DNA from: Rhodanobacter sp.
GTDB lineage: Bacteria > Pseudomonadota > Gammaproteobacteria > Xanthomonadales > Rhodanobacteraceae
Assembly: GCA_004298015.1 (NCBI GenBank)
Contig: SCSE01000023.1
Span: 1-54,508, forward strand
Direction: 5' to 3'
DNA length: 54,508 bases
Made by a program: the position numbers and the translations under genes. Positions 18,510-26,557 of this stretch are shown piece after piece (position 1 is the stretch's first letter; the number at the start of each line of letters is the position of its first letter). The notes beneath the pieces are model-generated. The model was not told the origin of the DNA. It did no database searches and saw only the letters and a list, made by a program, of their open reading frames with translations.

Positions 18510-20705
18510 ATGTCGAAATCGCCATACGCCGCCCTGCCATTTGCCGTGGCCATGACGCTGGCCTCTGCAGCGTGCTTTGCGCATCCCGGCGGTGCCGCAC
18601 GCCCGGACCACGGGCAGGTATCCGCGCCTTCGCCCCACTCGACCGAACTGCCGGCGGTGGATGTCAGCGCCCATGACTGGCGGCAATATCTCAAGGCCAA
18701 GCTGGCGCATCAGATGCCGGAAGTCGATGGCGCCAGGATCACCGTGACGAAAAAGACCACGGTGATCCATCTTGCGCGCCAGCCCACCGTGATCGGCAAT
18801 AACCTCGACCAGTTGCTGGTGCGTGCTCCCGGCATCCAGGTATCGCAGCAACCCGCGCCGACGCAGTTCAACCTGAGCTATCGCGGACTGGGTAATCCTC
18901 AGGAATCGGAATATGTGCTGATACTGCAGGACGGTATCCCGCTGGAGAGTGACTGGATCGGTTTCCCCACGCTTTACGCCATGCCGCTGGCGCAGAGTCT
19001 GAGTGAGGTGCAACTGATCCGTGGCGGATCCAGCCTGTTGTACGGTCCGGAGCCCGCGCCGGTGCTGAATCTGGTTTCCAGGCGGCCGCAGCCAGGTGCG
19101 CCGGTGTCGGCCAGCACCGAACAGGTACTGGGCAATCACGGCCTGTATTCCACCTACAACGTGTTCGAAGGCAGCAGCGGTGCATGGACCTTCCGTCTCG
19201 ACGCCGCATGGGTGCACAGTGACGGCACCCGGCCCAATGCACAGTCGCGGATGCGCCAGAGCAACGTGTATCTGGCGTATCGTCCCGGCGATCGGCAACT
19301 GTGGTGGCTTGATCTGCACACCATCCATGCCGACGCCGGTGATGCCGGCCGGCTCAGCTATCCGCAGTGGCAGGCCGATCCGCGCGCCTCGCCGACGCCC
19401 TACAACCGCAACTGGGTCGACCGCGACCAGTTGGTGCTGGGGCAGCGCAGCGCATTCGGCGCCGGCTGGCTGTTCGTCGGCAAGGCCTGGTTTGCCTGGC
19501 AGGATCTGGCCAGCCGTGCCGCCGCCAATGAAGTGCCTGGGCAGCCGCTGCCAGGCAGTACCACCTTGCAGGACGAACGATTCCGCACGGCGGGTCTGGA
19601 CCTGCGCCTGCGCAAAAAGTGGGGCCGTGGCAACGCGTTCACCGTGGGCACCACGCTGTTTCACGGCAACGACCCGTTTCGGCAGTGGACCAGCACCGAC
19701 CTGTACGTCGACCGCTACGACCGCAGCGGCACCCCGCGGCTGGTGCAGGCGCGCCAGTCGGACTATGCCTCGGTATTTGCCGAGAACGTATTCCGCCTGC
19801 CGCACGAGATACACATCGTCCCGTCGGTGCGGTTGGAACGCGAGCGCGTCGCGGTGCATGAAACCGTGCGGCCCCGATTCCTCAGCCGGCCGCTGATCAA
19901 CCAGTCGGATACGCGCTATGTGCCGCTGCTTGGCCTGGGCATCGGCAATGATTTCGGCCATGGCAACGAGACTTACTTCAACCTGTCGCAGGGCTGGCGG
20001 CCGCTGCGCTACTTCGATATGGCCTCACCCTTTGCCAACGTGCTACCCGGGCATGCGCCCGATCCGTCCAGATCCCTGTCCTATGAACTGGGTGTGCACG
20101 GCGTGCCGGTGACTGGCCTGTACTACGACGTCAGCGTGTTCTGGATCGACTTCCGCAACCGGATCGAAGCGCAGCACATCAATGCCACCGATGTGCTTGA
20201 AGTGAACAGCGGCGATACCCGCAGTCGCGGTTTCGAGGGTGCGCTCAACTACGATGTGTTCGCCGCCACGTCGCTGGCCGGACGCGGCCAGCACCTGGAC
20301 ACGTTCATCAGCGCCAGCCTGCTGGAGGCCCGCTTCACCGCCAGCGTGATCCCCGGACAAGTCGGCAAGATCCCGGCCTACGCGCCACGCTATCTAGTCA
20401 AGGCAGGGATCACCTGGCGCGTCGAGAAGCGCATCAAGCTCAGCCTCACCGCAGTCTCCTCCGCGACGCAGTACTGGCAGGACTCCAACCAGCCCTTCGG
20501 CAGCGGTGCCAGCTTCATCCCGGCGCGTATCCCGGCCTACACGGTGATCGACCTGGCCAGTGACTGGCAGCTCGACAAGCATGTCACCCTGCTGGCCGGT
20601 GTCAGCAATCTGGCCAACCGGCACTATTACGATCGCGTCTGGTTGACCGGGCTGGAACCGGCGTACGGAAGGTCCTGGTACGCCGGGGTCAAGCTGTCCT
20701 TGTAA
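18510..20705 (+). CDS. TonB-dependent outer-membrane receptor (FecA-like, iron(III)-siderophore type)
   Basis: The product is 731 residues from ATG 18510; ATG 18492 is in frame. It has a signal peptide ending near ACFAHP, a short linker and a plug domain (about 75-185) with VIGNNLDQLLVRAPGIQV, YRGLG and VQLIRGGSSLLYGPEP. A 22-strand barrel follows, ending in the aromatic C-terminus GVKLSL. No N-terminal STN signalling domain is visible, so it should not act as a FecA-type sigma signal transducer even though a sigma/anti-sigma pair lies just downstream in the opposite direction. It imports a ligand across the outer membrane using TonB energy; resemblance to ferric-dicitrate receptors is by overall plug sequence and the substrate is not determined. 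Confidence 0.85.
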   Translation: MSKSPYAALPFAVAMTLASAACFAHPGGAARPDHGQVSAPSPHSTELPAVDVSAHDWRQYLKAKLAHQMPEVDGARITVTKKTTVIHLARQPTVIGNNLDQLLVRAPGIQVSQQPAPTQFNLSYRGLGNPQESEYVLILQDGIPLESDWIGFPTLYAMPLAQSLSEVQLIRGGSSLLYGPEPAPVLNLVSRRPQPGAPVSASTEQVLGNHGLYSTYNVFEGSSGAWTFRLDAAWVHSDGTRPNAQSRMRQSNVYLAYRPGDRQLWWLDLHTIHADAGDAGRLSYPQWQADPRASPTPYNRNWVDRDQLVLGQRSAFGAGWLFVGKAWFAWQDLASRAAANEVPGQPLPGSTTLQDERFRTAGLDLRLRKKWGRGNAFTVGTTLFHGNDPFRQWTSTDLYVDRYDRSGTPRLVQARQSDYASVFAENVFRLPHEIHIVPSVRLERERVAVHETVRPRFLSRPLINQSDTRYVPLLGLGIGNDFGHGNETYFNLSQGWRPLRYFDMASPFANVLPGHAPDPSRSLSYELGVHGVPVTGLYYDVSVFWIDFRNRIEAQHINATDVLEVNSGDTRSRGFEGALNYDVFAATSLAGRGQHLDTFISASLLEARFTASVIPGQVGKIPAYAPRYLVKAGITWRVEKRIKLSLTAVSSATQYWQDSNQPFGSGASFIPARIPAYTVIDLASDWQLDKHVTLLAGVSNLANRHYYDRVWLTGLEPAYGRSWYAGVKLSL

Positions 20706-20713
20706 GAGGCGTT

Positions 20714-20755
20714 GTCGGCAGCAGCCCAAAAAATGCTACGGCCCACGCTGCCGAC
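20714..20755. terminator. Hairpin between convergent receptor and anti-sigma genes
   Basis: GTCGGCAGC (20714-20722) pairs with GCTGCCGAC (20747-20755) across a 24-nt loop containing AAAAAA. It fills the 49-nt gap between two convergent genes and touches the anti-sigma stop codon. It is a plausible shared 3' structure; the T tract is absent. Confidence 0.4.
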
Positions 20756-21510
20756 TAGCGCCAGCCAGCGGCCCGTGCCGCGCGCTCTTGCTGCGCATCG
20801 AACGCCTCGCCGCGGATGCGCGCATCGATCGCCGCCTGAACCGCCGGCGGAATACTGCTGGCGGCTTGTCGCAGTTCGCCGCCGCTGGATCTTTCAGCTG
20901 CCGTGAGCACGGGGATCGACCAGCCCGCATGGCCATGACAGGCCAGTCCGGTCATCGCCGGTCTGGCGCGCTCGGTGAAGGTGCGGCAAATGTGTCCATC
21001 GGCGCTGCGAAAACTCAGGCCGATGCTGATCGGAGCATTCGGATCGGGCTCGCTCGCCAGCGACTTGTTGAGGGCGTCTGACAAGGCGCCGGCGGCGAAT
21101 TGCCGGCCGTCATGCACGTGCACCAGGCTTCCGCCGGTTTGCCACCAGAGGGACAGCGCCAGCGCCGCCAGCGATGCCGCTACTGCCGTGGCCGGCACAA
21201 ACCAGCGGCGTGCCGACCGGCGCCGACCGGTAGCAAATCCCTGCCGTCGCGCTGCGGCGGCGAGCGGCGATTGCGGTATGGCCGTTTGCGGAGAGGGTGG
21301 ACCAAGCAGGGCGGACAGTCGCTCTGGTACCGGCTCATCAAGCACCGGGTCGAATGCAGCCCGTACCGCCGTGTGCAACGCACGCGCACGCTGCACACGG
21401 CGTGCAAGCACGTCGTCATGTGCCAGTGCGGCGTCGATGCGTGCGGCTTCTGCCGGGTCGAGCTCGCCGTCCACGAAAGCCTGCAATGTGTCGTCGTCGA
21501 TCGGGTTCAT
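20755..21510 (-). CDS. Anti-sigma factor (RsiW-like, single-pass membrane protein)
   Basis: The product is 251 residues, starting at ATG 21510 with AAGGA 5-9 nt upstream and overlapping the sigma-gene stop by 4 nt (ATGA). The N-terminal cytosolic part (DDTLQAFVDGELDPAEAARI) is the typical anti-sigma helix bundle. The zinc-binding HxxxCxxC motif of ZAS proteins is absent. A basic stretch (RRRSARRW) precedes one membrane helix at about 103-122. The remaining 130 residues would be periplasmic and contain two Cys residues (HICRTF and LACHGH) that could form a disulfide. It should hold the partner ECF factor inactive until an envelope signal. The signal is unknown. Confidence 0.85.
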   Translation of the reverse strand: MNPIDDDTLQAFVDGELDPAEAARIDAALAHDDVLARRVQRARALHTAVRAAFDPVLDEPVPERLSALLGPPSPQTAIPQSPLAAAARRQGFATGRRRSARRWFVPATAVAASLAALALSLWWQTGGSLVHVHDGRQFAAGALSDALNKSLASEPDPNAPISIGLSFRSADGHICRTFTERARPAMTGLACHGHAGWSIPVLTAAERSSGGELRQAASSIPPAVQAAIDARIRGEAFDAQQERAARAAGWR

Positions 21511-21995
21511 GTGTCCTTCCCAAGATGGGCTTGCAAGGTGGCGCGGGCACGCGCCAGGCGGCTGGTGATGGTTCCCACCGGCACCTCCAGCAGGTCGGCG
21601 GCCTCGTTGTACGAAAGGCCCTCGATCAGTACCAGGGCCACCACTTCGCGATGATCCGGCGGCAGCGCTGCCACCGCCGCTGCCAGCTCCAGTTTCTGCG
21701 CGGGCGCACTGCTGCCGTCGGCGGCCGTCATCCCGGCTTCCTCGGGTGCAAACAGGTTGTGCGACCTGCCGCGTGCGCGCATCTCGTCCCGCCAGGCGTT
21801 GCGTGCAATGGCAAACACCCATTTGTCCAGCGGTGCGTCCGGTCGCCACTGTGCCGCCCGTGTCAGTGCGCGCTCCAGCACGATCTGCACCAGATCATCG
21901 GCATCGGCGACCTGTCCCGCCAATGCCCGCGCCAATCGGCGCAGGCGTGGCAGTAACGGGATCAATCCTTCGCGCACGGCTTGGCTCAAATCCAC
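21507..21995 (-). CDS. ECF-type RNA polymerase sigma factor
   Basis: The product is 162 residues, standard for an ECF sigma factor with only regions 2 and 4. Region 2 has LAGQVADADDLVQIVLERAL and PLDKWVFAIARNAWRDEMR. Region 4 has LPPDHREVVALVLIEGLSYN, EAADLLEVPVGTITSRLARA and a short tail. The start is GTG 21995 with AAAGG 7 nt upstream; an upstream ATG on the minus strand meets a stop after two codons. It overlaps the anti-sigma gene by 4 nt. The divergent neighbour is a secreted protease, so the pair probably controls the exported-protein genes at 22.1-26.3 kb; that is inferred from position. Confidence 0.9.
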   Translation of the reverse strand: MDLSQAVREGLIPLLPRLRRLARALAGQVADADDLVQIVLERALTRAAQWRPDAPLDKWVFAIARNAWRDEMRARGRSHNLFAPEEAGMTAADGSSAPAQKLELAAAVAALPPDHREVVALVLIEGLSYNEAADLLEVPVGTITSRLARARATLQAHLGKDT

Positions 21996-22059
21996 GTATT
22001 ACCTTTCCATTACGTTTGAGGGGGGGGATTCCTTCCATCGCGCACAATGGCGCGGTCCG

Positions 22060-22086
22060 GGAACGTAAAGCCCGCCAATGCTAGCA
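22060..22086 (+). promoter_or_regulatory. Possible ECF-type promoter before the S8 protease gene
   Basis: GGAAC (22060-22064), the common ECF -35, is followed after 16 nt by CTAGCA (22081-22086). This sits 31 nt before the protease start in the 122-nt divergent gap with the ECF gene. The -10 of this sigma group is unknown, so it is only a candidate for autoregulated control. The gap also has a GGGGGGG run at 22021-22027. Confidence 0.25.
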
Positions 22087-22117
22087 TCCGGTTCATCCAA
22101 CCCGACCCGGTCTTTAC

Positions 22118-23425
22118 ATGCCGCTGCGACCCTCCTTTCCCGCGCTGATTCTCCTGCTGACAATCGCGTTTGCCTTGGGCTGCGCGACGCCCGCGCGAGC
22201 GCAGATGCGGGGGCCGGTCGGTGGGTTCCCTGGCGGACGGGGTTTGCCGGTGGGTGTGCCCAGTGTCGGCATGCCCGGTGTCGGCATGCCTGGTGTGGGC
22301 AATCCCGGCGTCGGCATGCCAGGTAGCCGTTTCGGTCCCGCATTCCAGCATGTCGATGACCTGTTGCACGTGCCGCAGGGCCTCACGCGCAAGTCGCAGA
22401 TCAAGGCCTTGCTGCGCCGTGAGCCCGGACGGGTGGCCGTCGACCCGAACGGTGCGCCAATCCTGCGCGGTGAATTCCTCGTCATGGGCCTGTCGGACCA
22501 GCAACTCCATGCCCTGCAGGCATTGGGTTTCGTCGCAGACCGCAAGACGCCAGCGGACGCGACGCTGGGACTGGACCTGCAGGTGCTTCACGACCGTCGT
22601 GGCCGCACTGCGGCGCAGGCGATGCGGGCACTGCAGCAGGCGGCGCCGAAGGCGACCTTTACCTACCAGTATCTCTACCTCCCTGCGGGTGCGGGTGATA
22701 TCGTCCAGGACAACACGCCGGCAGCGACGCCATCCTCGGCCGTGCGACGACGTGTGGGGCTGATCGACGGCGGGGTGAATCCGGACGAACCGGCGCTGGC
22801 GCGCGCGCGGATCGAGCGGTACGGCTGCAAGAAGCCGGCGCTGTCGCGGCATGGCACGGTGGTGGCCGAACGCCTTGTCGACGGCGATCCGGACACGCTT
22901 TATGCGGCCAACCTGTGGTGCGGCGACGAGGTAGGCGGCACCACCTCGAGCCTTGTGAATGCACTCGCGTGGATGGCGCGCGAACAGGTTCCAGTGATCA
23001 ACATCAGCCTGGTCGGTCCCGACAATCCGGTGCTTGCACGCGCGGTGCAGGTGATGGTCACGCGTGGCTACGTCCTGGTCAGTGCGGTGGGCAACGATGG
23101 GCCGGCTGCACCGCCGCTGTTCCCGGCGGCCTACCCGGGCGTGATCGGCGTCAGCGGTGTCGACGCGCACGACCGCGTGCTGCCCGAGTCCGGCAGCGGC
23201 AAGCAGGTGGCTTTCTGCGCACTGGGCCTGGTGGGTCGGGGGCGCAGTGCGATGCGCGGCACGTCGTTCGCGTCGCCGATCGTGGCGCGAAGAGCCGCCC
23301 AATTGCTGGCGGCGCCCTCCCCGGGGGCGGCAGCCCGAATCCTGAAACGACTGGCCGGCGAGGCCCGCGACCTCGGGCCACCAGGTCGCGATCCGCGCTA
23401 CGGCTATGGCCTGCTGTCGCCCTGA
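22118..23425 (+). CDS. Secreted subtilisin-like (S8) serine protease with Gly-Pro-Val-Met repeat stalk
   Basis: The product is 435 residues. A signal peptide ends near TPARA-Q; an LGC triplet in it resembles a weak lipobox. Residues 31-70 are a Gly/Pro-rich stalk with four near-identical VGxPG units. A region of about 120 residues (75-205) could act as a propeptide. The S8 domain follows. The triad appears as Asp217 (GLIDGGV), His245 (LSRHGTVVA) and Ser383 (GTSFASPIVA), with oxyanion Asn326 (SAVGNDGPA). The domain is shorter than classic subtilisin and carries Cys residues at 237, 268 and 367. It is divergent from the ECF sigma gene and likely regulated by it. The substrates could be the exported proteins encoded just downstream, by inference. 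Confidence 0.85.
   Translation: MPLRPSFPALILLLTIAFALGCATPARAQMRGPVGGFPGGRGLPVGVPSVGMPGVGMPGVGNPGVGMPGSRFGPAFQHVDDLLHVPQGLTRKSQIKALLRREPGRVAVDPNGAPILRGEFLVMGLSDQQLHALQALGFVADRKTPADATLGLDLQVLHDRRGRTAAQAMRALQQAAPKATFTYQYLYLPAGAGDIVQDNTPAATPSSAVRRRVGLIDGGVNPDEPALARARIERYGCKKPALSRHGTVVAERLVDGDPDTLYAANLWCGDEVGGTTSSLVNALAWMAREQVPVINISLVGPDNPVLARAVQVMVTRGYVLVSAVGNDGPAAPPLFPAAYPGVIGVSGVDAHDRVLPESGSGKQVAFCALGLVGRGRSAMRGTSFASPIVARRAAQLLAAPSPGAAARILKRLAGEARDLGPPGRDPRYGYGLLSP
22248..22330 (+). repeat. In-frame tandem repeat coding VG(M/N/V)PG units
   Basis: Imperfect 15-nt units of the form GGTGTCGGCATGCCC are repeated about four times inside the protease gene. They encode VPSVGMPGVGMPGVGNPGVG, an elastin-like pattern. 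Copy number could vary by slippage without breaking the frame. Confidence 0.75.
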
Positions 23426-23532
23426 GCCTGAACACATCCCGAACGCCACTTGCCGGCAGGGAAGGATCGTCGGGCGCCGGACGTAATGGACCTTGCAAGC
23501 CGCGGATTCGCCGCTGGCAGGAGGTCCTTACC

Positions 23533-24432
23533 ATGCGAAACACGACTCTCGACACCAAGACTCTCAACAAGACCCTGATGGCAGCTGCCTTCGGCCTGGC
23601 GATGATGGCTCCGCTGCATGCCCAGGTGCTGGGCGGTGGCTCGCTTGCTGGCGGTGTCACCGGCGGGTTGACTGGCGCCATGAATGCCCCGATGGGTCAG
23701 GTCGGCGGTCAGATCGGCGGCGCCGCACACGGCATGGGCAACGTCGATGCCTCTGGCATCGACCGACTGGATGCCGCGCGTCGTGCACGGGGTCTGCGCC
23801 AGCGTGCCCATGCGACCGCGGCTTCGGCGACAGCCTCCGCAGCGCGTAAAGCCGGGCAGGCGGGTGGCTCGGCGACCGCTGACACCACAGCCGTGCGCAA
23901 CACCGCGGCCAGTACCGCGGGTCAGGCGCTCGGGCGGACACGTTCGGGTATTTCGACGGCCGCGCGGGGCGCCCGGGGTGGACTGAGTCAGGTCGGGGGC
24001 ACGGTCGGCAAGGCGTCCGCTGGCGTGAAGGGTTCGGCTGGTGCGGCTCAGAGCGCTGCTGCCACGAACATGAAGTCAGTCCATACCGCGTCATCACTGG
24101 CGAAGGGTGCAGCAGGCAGTGCTTCGCAGGCCAGTGCAGCCGGCTCGGCTGCCGCGAGTCGGGGTGCAAGTGGTGGAACAGCCAGCCAGCAAGGTGTGCT
24201 GCCGGGTGTTTCCAACGGCATGCGCCGTAGCAGGAATGCGACAGTCGACGTATCAGGCACGGGCGCGAGCCGCGGTAGCACCCGCGTGCAGGGGCGCAAT
24301 CGGGCCGCTGCCGGCAGCTCGGCCAACGCCAACGGACGGGCCGACGCCCATGGCTCGGCAAGCAACGGCGGCTCGGCCTCGGCGCAGGCCGACGGCGGCG
24401 CGAGCGCGGCGGCGAGTGGCCGGGGTTACTGA
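23533..24432 (+). CDS. Exported Ala/Gly/Ser-rich low-complexity protein of unknown function
   Basis: The product is 299 residues, with AGGAGG 8 nt before ATG 23533. A signal peptide (LMAAAFGLAMMAPLHAQ) is followed by a Gly-rich start (VLGGGSLAGGVTGGLTGAMN). The rest is a long Ala, Ser, Gly, Thr and Arg sequence without large hydrophobic residues. It predicts as disordered or repetitive, and the C-terminus is SSANANGRADAHGSASNGG-like. No enzyme motif is visible and I do not recognise a family. It follows the S8 protease gene at 107 nt and precedes another exported protein; a role as surface or matrix protein, or protease target, is possible but only inferred. Confidence 0.7.
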   Translation: MRNTTLDTKTLNKTLMAAAFGLAMMAPLHAQVLGGGSLAGGVTGGLTGAMNAPMGQVGGQIGGAAHGMGNVDASGIDRLDAARRARGLRQRAHATAASATASAARKAGQAGGSATADTTAVRNTAASTAGQALGRTRSGISTAARGARGGLSQVGGTVGKASAGVKGSAGAAQSAAATNMKSVHTASSLAKGAAGSASQASAAGSAAASRGASGGTASQQGVLPGVSNGMRRSRNATVDVSGTGASRGSTRVQGRNRAAAGSSANANGRADAHGSASNGGSASAQADGGASAAASGRGY

Positions 24433-24561
24433 TCCAGCAGCTACGCGATGGTGGCGACGGATATCCGTGCAGCGGATGTCCGGCGCAGCCATCGCGAGCC
24501 ATCGCGACGGTGTCCGATGCGCCGGGCCATCCGTCTTTGCAAGATCCCACAGGAGAGGTTC

Positions 24562-25431
24562 ATGAAAAACCGACACGTCACGCTTACCCTCGTTGGCGCC
24601 GCCGTGCTGGCCGCGTTGTCCGCCATGCCGGTCATGGCGCAAGGCACGACGACGTCCAGTACCAGTGCCACGTCGACCACCACAGGTCAGGAGTCGACCC
24701 GACTCAGCGGTGAGTTCGCCAGCTTCGCTGGCTCGGAGACGAACTCGCAAACACTGGTGAACGGCTTGCGCGATGGCACCGCCATCACCCTGAATCAGGT
24801 GAGCCAGAATGCCGACGGCACCAGCAGTACGGCCAACACCACGATCCAGCCGATCACTGGCAAGATGGGCTACGGCAATGTGAAAATCGCCCTGTCGCTG
24901 GCTGAGGCCAGCCTGGCCAAGGCGGGTATCACCGATCCGACCGCCGCCCAGATTGCCGCGGCGCTCAATGGTGGCAGCCTGACGCTGGCCGACGGCAGCA
25001 CGGTCGATCTCCAGGGCGTGCTGGCGGCACGGGCATCCGGCCAAGGCTGGGGTCAGATCGCCAACAGCATGGGTTTCAAGCTGGGAGACCTGATGCGTTC
25101 TCCGCAAGCGGCAGGGGCCGGGGCGCAGGGCGAAGCGAAGGCCCATGTTGCCGCCGACGGTCATGTGCAAGCCGCCGTGGATGCCCATGCCGAAGCCAGC
25201 GCGAGCGCCAGCGGCGATTTCGGCAAGAGCCAGATCACCGACCACCCCAGCGGCGACAACAGTGCTTTCGGCCAGGCTCAGGTCACCGACCACCCCACGG
25301 GCATGAGCGGGCTTGATCGCCCCAACGTTCCCGTGCATCCGGCCGTGCCGGATCGGCCGCAAATTCCGGATCGTCCGCAGCTGCCGGAACGCCCGCAGAT
25401 TCCGGATCACACGGGTCGCCCGGGCGGCTGA
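24562..25431 (+). CDS. Exported protein with conserved central domain and Pro-rich repeat tail, function unknown
   Basis: The product is 289 residues, with AGGAGAGG just before ATG 24562. A signal peptide (VGAAVLAALSAMPVMAQ) and a Ser/Thr-rich linker come first. A folded segment of about 120 residues follows (FASFAGSETNSQTLVNGL to GWGQIANSMGFKLGDLMRS). It resembles uncharacterised secreted proteins of many Proteobacteria, recognised only as a pattern. Next is an Ala/His/Glu-rich stretch with two ITDHP/VTDHP repeats (QITDHPSGDNSAFGQ, QVTDHPTGMSG), then a tail of PD-R-PQ units (RPQIPDRPQLPERPQIPD). The tail could span or bind the wall or polymer. It probably belongs to one transcription unit with the flanking genes. 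Confidence 0.7.
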   Translation: MKNRHVTLTLVGAAVLAALSAMPVMAQGTTTSSTSATSTTTGQESTRLSGEFASFAGSETNSQTLVNGLRDGTAITLNQVSQNADGTSSTANTTIQPITGKMGYGNVKIALSLAEASLAKAGITDPTAAQIAAALNGGSLTLADGSTVDLQGVLAARASGQGWGQIANSMGFKLGDLMRSPQAAGAGAQGEAKAHVAADGHVQAAVDAHAEASASASGDFGKSQITDHPSGDNSAFGQAQVTDHPTGMSGLDRPNVPVHPAVPDRPQIPDRPQLPERPQIPDHTGRPGG

Positions 25432-25504
25432 TTCGCTCCGGTCCCTGATGGGCCTGGCGTCAGCCAGGCCTGCTTTCCCCCGACTACTCAAGGATTTTCA
25501 AGGC

Positions 25505-26341
25505 ATGCGCAAGAATATGAACTGGATGATGCTCAGCGGCCTGTTGCTGATCGGCATGCCGGTCGCCCACGCGAGCGACCGTTTCAGCCTCAGCACCGGC
25601 GCGAACTACAGCAGCGGCAAATACGGCACCGCCACCACCACCGACATCTGGTCGGCTCCATTCACTGCCGCGTACCGGACGGATCGCTGGACGTTCAAAC
25701 TCACCGTTCCCTATATCCGCATCCACGGTTCGGGCAACGTCATTCCCGGCACCGGTCCGGTCAACAACAGCAACCCGTTCGGGCGCGGTCTGGGTCATCT
25801 GCTGGGCGGCGGAGCCAATCAGGGTGGCAGTACATCGACCACGACCGCAGCGACCACGGCCTCCGGTCTGGGTGACATCGTGGCGTCGGCCGGATACACC
25901 TTGGTCTCCAGTGCCGATCGCAGCTTCGGTCTCGATCTCACCGGCAAGGTGAAATTCGGCACCGCCGACGTCAACAAGGGCCTGGGCACCGGCCAGAACG
26001 ACTACGGCCTGTCACTGGATACGTACAAGGTGCTGGGCCAATGGACACCCTTCGGCGGTGTCGGCTGGATGAATTACGGCAGCTCGCAATACATCAAACT
26101 CAAGAACGGCTTCAACGCCAATGCCGGCGTGGACTACCGGGTTGCCAGCAGCGACAACGTGGGCATGTATTACTACTACCGCCAGCGGATCGCCGTCGGC
26201 GGTGCCGCCCAGAGCGAGCTCACCGCTTACTGGAATCACAAGTTCAGTGACCACTTCCGCTTGCAGAGCTATGCACTCGGCGGCATGACCAATGGCAGTC
26301 CCGACTGGGGTGCCGGTGCCTCGGTCAAGTACAGCTTCTGA
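25505..26341 (+). CDS. Outer-membrane beta-barrel protein of unknown function
   Basis: The product is 278 residues from ATG 25505; ATG 25517 is an in-frame alternative. A signal peptide (MMLSGLLLIGMPVAHAS) precedes alternating amphipathic strands (FSLSTGANYSSGKYG, APFTAAYRTDRWTFKLTVPY). A Gly/Ser/Thr-rich loop (LLGGGANQGGSTSTTTAATT) follows, and the protein ends in the outer-membrane signature ASVKYSF with a terminal Phe. About 12 strands are plausible. It is last in the run protease, low-complexity protein, Pro-rich protein, barrel, and a strong terminator follows. It could be an export pore or anchor for the upstream exported proteins; this is inference from order only. Confidence 0.75.
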   Translation: MRKNMNWMMLSGLLLIGMPVAHASDRFSLSTGANYSSGKYGTATTTDIWSAPFTAAYRTDRWTFKLTVPYIRIHGSGNVIPGTGPVNNSNPFGRGLGHLLGGGANQGGSTSTTTAATTASGLGDIVASAGYTLVSSADRSFGLDLTGKVKFGTADVNKGLGTGQNDYGLSLDTYKVLGQWTPFGGVGWMNYGSSQYIKLKNGFNANAGVDYRVASSDNVGMYYYYRQRIAVGGAAQSELTAYWNHKFSDHFRLQSYALGGMTNGSPDWGAGASVKYSF

Positions 26342-26347
26342 TCCAGT

Positions 26348-26376
26348 GAAAATCCCGCACCCCGTGCGGGATTTTC
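26348..26376. terminator. Terminator after the barrel gene
   Basis: GAAAATCCCGCAC, loop CCC, GTGCGGGATTTTC forms a perfect 13-bp stem with A/T ends, usable in both directions. It closes the exported-protein unit that began at 22118. Confidence 0.85.
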
Positions 26377-26557
26377 GTTGGTGATCACGGCCTGGAGACC
26401 TGGCACGGTTTCACCCACGGGGTGTCAGGCTTCAATGGCCGTGGTCGAGGAGCCGCAGCAGGGTGCGCACGCACCGATGGGCTCTCCGGCTGCTGCCTTG
26501 CCGCGGCCTCCGGAGTATCGTCAGCACCTTCGTCGTCAGTTTTGTCGCAGGTGCCCC

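Noticed and set aside
22248..22330. CRISPR-like short repeat
   Set aside because: The units are contiguous, in frame and coding; there are no spacers. No CRISPR array is seen anywhere in the window.
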